This document shows, piece after piece, positions 57,760 through 64,000 of a stretch of DNA of 64,000 bases. This DNA comes from Ceratocystis colombiana (Eukaryota; Ascomycota; Sordariomycetes; Microascales; Ceratocystidaceae): positions 1 to 64,000 of the forward strand of contig JAOSLS010000133.1 of the NCBI GenBank assembly GCA_026419805.1. The letters are read 5' to 3'. How positions within the stretch are numbered: the first letter of the stretch is position 1; every line of letters begins with the position of its first letter. Below the pieces are notes generated by a model. It worked only from the letters and a program-made list of their open reading frames with translations. It ran no database searches and was not told where the DNA came from. The position numbers and the translations under genes were made by a program.

Positions 57760-58064
57760 TGTAATAATCTATGGATCATATATAGTTCAGGCCCTGCCCT
57801 TACCTAGGAAACTATACAATACACCAGAAGCCCCTTTTGCTCCTTAGCCCCTTCTCCTAGTGTCCTCCTAGTGTCCTCCTAGTGTCTTCCTAGTGTCCTC
57901 CCCTAGCCCCTCTACCAAAGTGCATGTCTCCCAACACACATATAAACCACTCAACCACCATCATTAGCATAGCTCACCTTAGTTTCTTTTAGAACTTATT
58001 GAGTTCTTCTTTAATACAGAGCCATTATGCAATTGAATCTTCTTGTATCTTGTGAAGCCTTACA
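57760..58064 (+). repeat. 3' LTR of A3 (305 bp)
   Basis: It runs TGTAATAATC...GAAGCCTTACA with four 11-bp units. The right flank at 58065 is not a repeat of the left flank. Confidence 0.94.
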
Positions 58065-59286
58065 AATAAACACTACTAAGAAGGACACTACTACTACTAT
58101 AGTGCTTTAGGGTATAAATCAGCTTAATGCCCTTACCTTCTAGTATAACCCCTAGTAAGCTCCTCAAGGCCTATTAGAAAGGTAGAGGAAGTAAGCCCTA
58201 AGTTAGATAAGTCCTTAGATAAAGAAGATACCCCTTTAGAAAACTAGATACCTCTATACAAAGTCATGTATAGAGGTCTAAGGAGGGGCCTAAACAATTC
58301 ATATCAAACTAGGAAAAGGAGGATAAGGAGTAACTATATAAGAACTAGGCTATAGAGGTAGATATAGTTATTAATAGGAACCTCCTATCTATTACCTTAA
58401 TAGATACTAGCAGTGCCTTAACCTCTATGATTAGTGAAAGAATTATAATAAAGAATAAGCTCCCTATGTAAAGGGCTAGGAAACCCTATAGCCTGACCCT
58501 ATTTAATAGTATAAAGCCTACTATCTCAGACTAAATTACCTTTTTCAAAATAGATATAGGTAGCTTTAAAGAAAAGCACACTGCCTAGGTTATCCTAAAC
58601 CTAATAGATGAAGTTCTGATTAGATACCTATAGCTTAAGAGAAATAATATAGTAATTGACTATGAAAAAGATATAATCACCTTCAAAAGTAGTAATATTA
58701 TAGTCTATAGTAGAAACACTATAATACTAGCTAAACCTCAGTTTATAAGGAGGCTGTGAACTTTCAAATAGTTAATTGAAAAAGATAGTAAAGACTATAG
58801 CATATATAAGGCTAAAGTTTTCAGAGCTATAGTAGAAGACATTAACAAAGCCCTAGACTACCTTTACTAAGACTAACTACCTATAGACCTATTAAAGTAG
58901 AAAAGCAAGGTACCTACTTAGATATCAAATGAAAACATTAATACTTTTAACCTAGATATACAATTTACTAAGTACCTCCCTCCTCACTATCTAGGAATAG
59001 ACTATGAGATTGAGCTATCTATCCTAGATAATAAAGTACTATAGGGTCCCCTCTATAAGATGTCTTATAATGAACTCCTGGTTCTTCACTAAATAATTCT
59101 GACATTACTATAGAAAGATTATATATGCCTAACTAAGTCTATAGCTACTATACTAATCCTATTCATTAAGAAACTAGGTAGTGGTTTACACTTTTATATA
59201 GACTACTAGGCTCTCAATAGAGTAATGATAAAGGACTATTACCTACTTCCCAATATCACAGAGACCCTATATAATATCTCAGAAGT
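58065..59286 (+). pseudogene. D3: fragment of a D-type element (gag end, protease, RT start), heavily decayed
   Basis: It resembles D2 but is diverged beyond RIP changes, so it may be a D subfamily. Gag C-terminal part is at 58,065-58,280 with the shared CAAAGTCATGTATAGAGGTC stretch. The protease is at about 58,350-58,730, with D-T-S where D2 has DTG. The RT N-terminal part is at 58,980-59,286 (LFIKKL...). It is cut left by the A3 LTR and right by H at 59287. No LTR of its own is visible. Confidence 0.78.
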
Positions 59287-59639
59287 TGTTACAGGACTAG
59301 TAGGTGATACTAAGTTTGCCAATTGATGACTTTATTGTCAGATGAGGGAGAAAGGAAGAAACTATCTAAAGCCTTTGCTGGTGGTGCCCCCTCTTTATCT
59401 TCTACAAGATTTTCTGGCATGTCTGGCTCCACTTTCCTATTCCAGCCTAGTCCCTCATCCTTTACTAGTCTACCCTCTAATATATTTCTCTTTCTCTGGG
59501 TTGACCTGTGTCCTTGTCATGTGGAATCTAGTATCCTTGCCTATCTTGCTCTCAGAGTTCCTGATTTGGTCAAGTAGGTATCTTTAGGTCTATTGTTTTC
59601 TATAATTAGTCCCTATCTCAATTCCTATCAATCTATTAC

Positions 59640-61934
59640 TTGTAGATTAGTCTCTAAGATCACATTAATTAGTTCTGTAGTTGGCATCCCAAATCCAGTC
59701 CATTTCACCTAGACCTTCCTTATATTCCCCTTCCCCACTACATATAGAATCTCATCCACTTCCTATAGTTCATATCCTTCTTCTGATATGATTAGCACTA
59801 CTGCTACCTTCACTTCCCTGTTTTAGCCTGGCCAGGGGTCCTTTCTAGCTGGTTTGAGGAGGTCAATATGAAAGACTTTGTAGATCTTTCCTAGGACATC
59901 CAGCTCATAGGTCAGAGGAGAAACTTGACTAACCACCTTATACTTCATATTTAGCTAGTCTAGCTTCTTACTTAGTCTGCCTATCTATATATTCTTCATT
60001 TTCAGCTATGTATTATCTCTAGGCTTAAAAATCAGTACTAGGCTATAGTGTTGGTTCACTTAGGCTTCTATGTTCTACTATATATCTACTGCTACTACTT
60101 AGGCCTACTCATTCAACTCTCCTAGTTTAACTGCCACTTCCTCTGCCTTCACTATCCTGCTCCCTTCTATACTTTTATCTATTCCTTCTGTCTGCACTAG
60201 TATAATGTTATAACTATGTATAAGGAAAAAGGGGCTGACTCTATAGTGGTATAGCTGAGGACAGTTGTTCAATGATAGCTATGCCAGGGGGATCCATTCT
60301 GGCTAATCTTCCTGGTCTATCACAATGTGTATTCATAGGTAAAATAGCACTTCCTGGTTCACTCTCTCTATACCCCTATCTTGTTAGGGTTTGGAAAACC
60401 CAAATAGAGTCTAAAGACTTTTCAACCTATCTGTTGGAGGAGCACAAGCATACTAGCCCTAAAAGGCTGAATAATTATTTATGCCTCTCTCAAAATACTA
60501 ATATAGCAAAGGTTAGTAGTTAATTTTAGACTTAGTTTAGTTCCTTTCTTTCCCTATCAGAATATATTTGTTCCTGCTGTACTTCATTGATTCTCACAAG
60601 ACAAGGCCCTTACATATCTATTTAGGGATAGTATGCTATTGAGAGCTTCCTTTCAATGCCTAGCACTTCATATAGTCTTTTGCACATCTCACTCACCTAT
60701 TACTGCCTATAGTCACTGACAATCTATATTAGGGTCCTATAGTAGGCATATACATAAGTGATAACAGCCTTGATCACTGTCTCTATCTCAATGTCTACCA
60801 GTGGGACTAGAATTACATTGCCTATCAGTTGGCATAAAACTACTAGTAGGTTCTCTATTTCACCTGGTAGATGTGTTATAAAGTCTATTGATATTCCTTA
60901 CTAAGGTTGGTTAGGAATTAGTAGTGGTTTCAGTAGCCTGTAGAGCTTCTCTCACCATAGCTTTGCTCTCCTATACTAATCATAGTTTCTCACTAACCTC
61001 TTGACATTGTTATCTAGTCCTAGCTAAAAAAACTATTGTCTAAGTGCTACTGCTATTGTATCTTATCCTCTATGGCTAGAGACTAGGTCATTATAGTGCC
61101 TCTATAACAGGGCTCCTCTCAGTCACTCATAGTTTAGTACCTAGATGGTATAGCAATGTCTTATGACCCTGCCCTACACCTTATACTCTACTACTTGAGC
61201 TGATCTTAGTAGTACTAATGATATAGGGAACTGCTGCCTATTCTAGACATAGTAGGTGATCTTTTTATAGTCCTCATCTTTCTATAGAGCTTACTACTAT
61301 AATTCATTCAGATCTGAATCTGTGTTGAATGGACTACTAATGTTTTATATGTGAATTTGTACACCTGGTCTTAGCTCCTAATCTTCTTTCTAGAGCTATT
61401 GAGTCCTGCTCTATTCTCTTTCCTTCAGGTCATTGAATTCATCCTTGTGAGAGAGAGTATCTAGTACTATTACCAAGTATCCTAGCTAGTGAATTGTTGT
61501 GAAGGGTAGGAGTTCCTCCATATGCTATATCTATCTGACTTATCTTTCTAAGAGGATCTACTTTGTCCTGAAGTACTTGAGGTTTTTATAATCAACAATC
61601 AAAGTGAATTCCTTAAGACTCCTCACTTCTCCTCTCCACTTATACATAGCTTTAATGACTACTAGTAGTTCTTTATCATAGATACTATAATTCTACTCTA
61701 TTACATTTATCTTCTAGGAGAAGAAGGTAATTGGCTACTTTCTACTCTCTAGGCCTTGAGACAGGACTACACCTATCCCTACCCCTGAGGCATCTGTCTC
61801 TAGCTATGTTTATTCCTCTGGATCCCAGTTGCCTAATACCTTACTATCCTGAAATGTGTCTTTCAGAGCCTTGAATGACTCCTCCACTTCTGAACTCTAT
61901 ACAAAAGGCTTATCCTTCTTTATTAACTTCACTA
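59640..61934 (-). pseudogene. pol: pol of H (end of RT, RNase H, integrase, chromodomain), decayed
   Basis: The RT end is at 61,930 (KLIKKDKPFV). RNase H is at about 61,810-61,540 (ETDASGVGIGVVLSQ, YDKELLVVIKA, VDYKNLKYF). Integrase is at about 61,020-60,640 with a DFITHLP-type core and IERKLSIAYHP. The chromodomain is at about 59,760-59,660 (VKWTGFGMPTTE). Between 59,300 and 59,640 lies a basic C-terminal extension or LTR. B2 splits the integrase C-terminal region. Stops are present but fewer than in D3. Confidence 0.78.
60382..60614 (+). mobile_element. B2: solo LTR of family B (233 bp) with TATCT duplication
   Basis: It is the same length as the B1 LTRs, with TATCT at 60377-60381 and 60615-60619. 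No B internal sequence is present. It is inserted in H pol. Confidence 0.94.
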
Positions 61935-62044
61935 TGTTAGGGTTTGGAAAACCCAAATAGAGTCTAAAGACTTTTCAACCTATCTGTTGGAGGAGCACAA
62001 GCATACTAGCCCTAAAAGGCTGAATAATTATTTGTGCCTCTCTC
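61935..62044 (+). mobile_element. B3: first 110 bases of a family B LTR, cut by A4
   Basis: It runs TGTTAGGGTTTGG... to GTGCCTCTCTC and stops where the A4 LTR begins. Whether it is a solo LTR or a whole element cannot be seen from this window. Confidence 0.9.
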
Positions 62045-62360
62045 TGTAAGGCTTCACGAGATACAAGAAGATTCAATTGCATAACAGCTCTGTATTAAAG
62101 AAGAACTCAATAAGTTCTAAAATAAACTAAGGTGAGCTATGCTAATGATGGTGGTCAAGTGGTTTATATGTGTGTTGGGAGACATGCACTTTGGTAGAGG
62201 GGCTAAGGGAGGACGCTAGGAAGACACTAGGAGGACACTAGGTAGACACTAGGAAGACACTAGGAGAAGGGGCTAAGGAGCAAAAGGGGCTTCTGGTGTA
62301 TTGTATAGTTTCCTGGGTGAGGGCAGGGCCTGAACCATACATGATCCATAGATCATTACA
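62045..62360 (-). repeat. 3' LTR of A4 (316 bp)
   Basis: It runs TGTAAGGCTTCAC...GATCATTACA on the + strand, with five 11-bp units as in A1. It is inserted in LTR B3; the left half of the target duplication should be CTCTC. Confidence 0.94.
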
Positions 62361-62380
62361 ATCAATCCCTTCCCCTCCTT

Positions 62381-64000
62381 TCAGGTCACCTAGGGATGGT
62401 CAGTGGTTTGCTTGTATTCTTCTAGGGCAGCTGTGTCTTCAAGGTGTACTAATGGTTCTCAGGTTGGTTCTGCATAACCTGTCCATTTTACCAGCACTTG
62501 GTATTGTTTCCTGTATTTCCAGTGTTGGAGGATCTTGTCCACTTGGTATTCCCCTGTAACTGCATTGTCTATGGCTTCCTCCTGTGATATTGGGGGTGGC
62601 TCAGGATTGGAGGACACTTGGGATGGCAATGGGTCTTCTCTGTGCTGGTGGACTAGGTTGACATGGAATACTGGGTGGATGCCAGAGGGGGTGTTGAGTT
62701 TGATAGCATAGGATCCAACAAGGCCAATGACTTTATACAGTAGTGCTAACCAGTCAAGTTTCTTTGAGGGGCATAGGGTATGGACATTCTTAAGTCTCAG
62801 GTAGACTCTGTCACTGACTTGGAATGATTCTACAACTTGTCAGCCTTTATTGGTGTGTTGTTCCTGTACTTCTTGGGCTAGGGCCATAGATGCCTAGGAG
62901 AATGCAGTGGCTTCACAGTGCTTTACTAGCCAGTTGTGTCCTGCTGTGGCTGGGGAAATACTTGAGCCTGTGGGTTGTGGGGCATCAGTTTCAATGGGGT
63001 CTATGTGGTAGCTATGGCAGAAGAAAAATGGGCTAATGCCTGTGGATGCTGAAACCTGGTTGTTCAAGGTGATCTGTGCTTAGGGCAGTAGGGAAGCCTA
63101 GTCATCTTGTAGGTAGGCTGTGAACATCTGGAGGTACATCTCTATTTCCTGGTTCAAGCATTCCTGTGCTCCATTGGTCTCTAGGTGGAAGGCTGTGGAC
63201 AAATGACAAGTGATTCCAAGTTGGTGGTATACTTCAGCCCAGAAAAGGCTGATGAATTGCAGACCTTGGTCAGAGGTGATCATGTGCAGGGTTCCATAGT
63301 GAGCAAATACATGGACTAAGAAAGCTTCAGCCACATTGTGAGTAGTGGAAGACTTCAGGGGTATGAGGACTTTGGACTTTGATAGCCAGTCAGTGACACC
63401 TATAATGACAGTGTGCCTATTGGAGGGTGGAAGGTTGACAATGAAATCGACTGCAATTTCTTGCCAAGTCCATTCTAGGATCAGGAGGGGTTTTAAGAGG
63501 CTACACTTCTGTTCCCACCATATTTTGCTCCATCCACAAGTGTCACAGTTTCTCACAAAGCGCCACACATCTTCTGTCAACCCAGGCCAGGTGTAGGAGT
63601 GGCTTACAAGGTCTCATGTGATGGTGGTGCCAGGGTGGCCTGTCAGACTCAAATCATGGGTAGCTTGAATTATCACTGTACGAAGTGGCTTGTAGGCTGG
63701 GATCCATAGGCGCTCCCACCATAAGAGGTGTGTTTCTGAGTCGAGGGAGTATTCACTGATTTGCCAAGACAGGCCCCAGTCATTAGGGAATGTACACGCT
63801 TTTTCTTGTACTGCTGAGTGGGCTTGCCAGTATCTCTCATTGTGTCTCAGTGCAGTGTCCCACAGGTTGCAGAGTTCTGGGTCAGTGAATAGGGATGTAA
63901 GACCTGGGTAGGGAGTGACTTCCAAGCCTTCTAGATCTTTGTCAGGGTTTTTAGCCCATATTGCTGCAGCAATGACAAAGTTCTTACCACAGGGGCATAG
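62381..64000 (-). pseudogene. pol: pol of A4 (integrase and chromodomain), lightly decayed, partial
   Basis: TGA 62383-62381 ends pol 20 bases before the LTR. The chromodomain is at about 62,560-62,410 (VKWTGYAEPTxEP). The integrase finger HDLSLTGHPG with CDTC lies at 63,670-63,500, the core (VDFIVNLPPS, TSDQG) at 63,470-63,240, and the region of the last acidic residue near 63,150. Two long frames are open: 63925-63614 and 63580-63098. A few TAG stops (for example before ASLLP near 63,095) replace TGG or CAG, so this copy is probably also inactive. Confidence 0.88.

Larger units (their letters stand above)
52327..58064 (+). mobile_element. Element A3: family A copy with both LTRs (5738 bp)
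   Basis: LTRs 52327-52631 and 57760-58064 are both 305 bp. The coding part is collinear with A1 at offset 52641. The flanks do not match: GTAAG on the left (inside A2) and AATAA on the right (start of D3). A simple insertion is therefore not supported at this pair of ends. It is strongly decayed. Confidence 0.93.
59287..61934 (-). mobile_element. Element H: chromovirus of a further family, 3' part only
   Basis: The left boundary is where D3 stops; a 3' LTR should begin here (TGTTACAGG...), but its inner end cannot be fixed because no second copy is present. Pol reads leftward from RNase H to chromodomain. It holds solo LTR B2 (60382-60614) and is cut by LTR B3 at 61935. Its RT, protease and gag lie outside the window. 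Confidence 0.8.
62045..64000 (-). mobile_element. Element A4: least decayed family A copy, 3' part, runs off the right edge
   Basis: It has an LTR of 316 bp (62045-62360), then pol in reverse up to the window end. Compared with A1 to A3 it has far fewer CA>TA changes, keeps the integrase zinc finger and a few CpGs, and is the best reference for the family. Confidence 0.94.

Noticed and set aside
59287..59400. Defined 3' LTR of H
   Set aside because: A plausible TGTTACAGG start and purine tract exist, but without a second copy the inner end cannot be placed.
59323..59587. Two overlapping plus-strand frames of 81 and 84 residues with hydrophobic stretches
   Set aside because: The minus strand carries the end of H pol or its LTR; there is no other sign of a gene, and the frames overlap each other.
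1..64000. Alternative genetic code with TAG and TAA read as Gln or Trp
   Set aside because: Homologous sites in other copies show CAG, CAA or TGG, stops accumulate with age, and histidine, cysteine and start codons are lost the same way; mutation explains this better.
1..64000. Host genes, tRNA genes or a defence system between elements
   Set aside because: Every stretch longer than about 100 bases could be assigned to an LTR, leader, gag or pol of one of the nine families, except the end of H.

Overview
The window reads as one block of fungal heterochromatin made entirely of nested Ty3/Gypsy LTR retrotransposons with chromodomains (chromovirus type). I find no host gene, tRNA, rRNA or CRISPR. 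The two decay signatures are striking. CpG is almost absent everywhere, even in the youngest copies. Older copies also differ from younger ones almost only by CpA>TpA on one strand or the other (TGG>TAG, CAG>TAG, CAA>TAA, TGC>TAC), with almost no indels. That is the pattern of RIP-like cytosine mutation plus CpG methylation loss. It suggests a filamentous ascomycete with a transposon-rich genome; a pezizomycete such as a truffle would fit, but the species cannot be fixed from this sequence.

I defined nine families, named here A to I. Layout: A1(+) 1-5434 sits in an A fragment (A5, 5435-5933), which is joined to D1(-) from 5934. D1 holds a solo LTR of E (8469-8968) and was hit at 8993 by F1(-). 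F1 is split by F2(-) 10812-33059, by E2(-) 34589-40863 and by A2(-) from 42079. F2 is itself split by F3(+) 11584-17437, D2(-) 18518-23689 and G1(+) 24990-30339. A2 contains C1(+) 42393-43290 (a 898-bp non-autonomous element), B1(+) 43523-48820 and a solo LTR I (50803-50974), and stops abruptly at 52326 against A3(+) 52327-58064. Then come D3(+) 58065-59286, H(-) 59287-61934 with a solo B LTR, a cut B LTR (61935-62044), and A4(-) running off the right edge. Five-base target duplications support C1, B1, E1, E2, F2, F3, D2, G1, I and B2.

In the six families where both genes can be read (A, B, D, E, F, G) gag is followed by pol in the -1 frame. Pol carries protease, reverse transcriptase, RNase H, integrase and a C-terminal chromodomain. 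All coding regions carry stops, so all are annotated as pseudogenes; D2, A4 and E2 are the least decayed.

The most interesting shared property is priming. In all seven families with a visible 5' leader (A, B, C, D, E, F, G) a 9-10 base block starting exactly 2 bases inside the 5' LTR is the reverse complement of a block inside the same family's LTR, 49-65 bases downstream of a TATA-like box. This is the arrangement of Tf1-type self-primed reverse transcription. The short element C shares this block and the last 62 bases of its LTR with D, so it looks like a parasite of the D machinery. In B, D, F and G the pol stop codon directly abuts the 3' LTR, and the polypurine tract doubles as the end of pol; in D, F and G (and as a relic in C) it encodes a basic tail.
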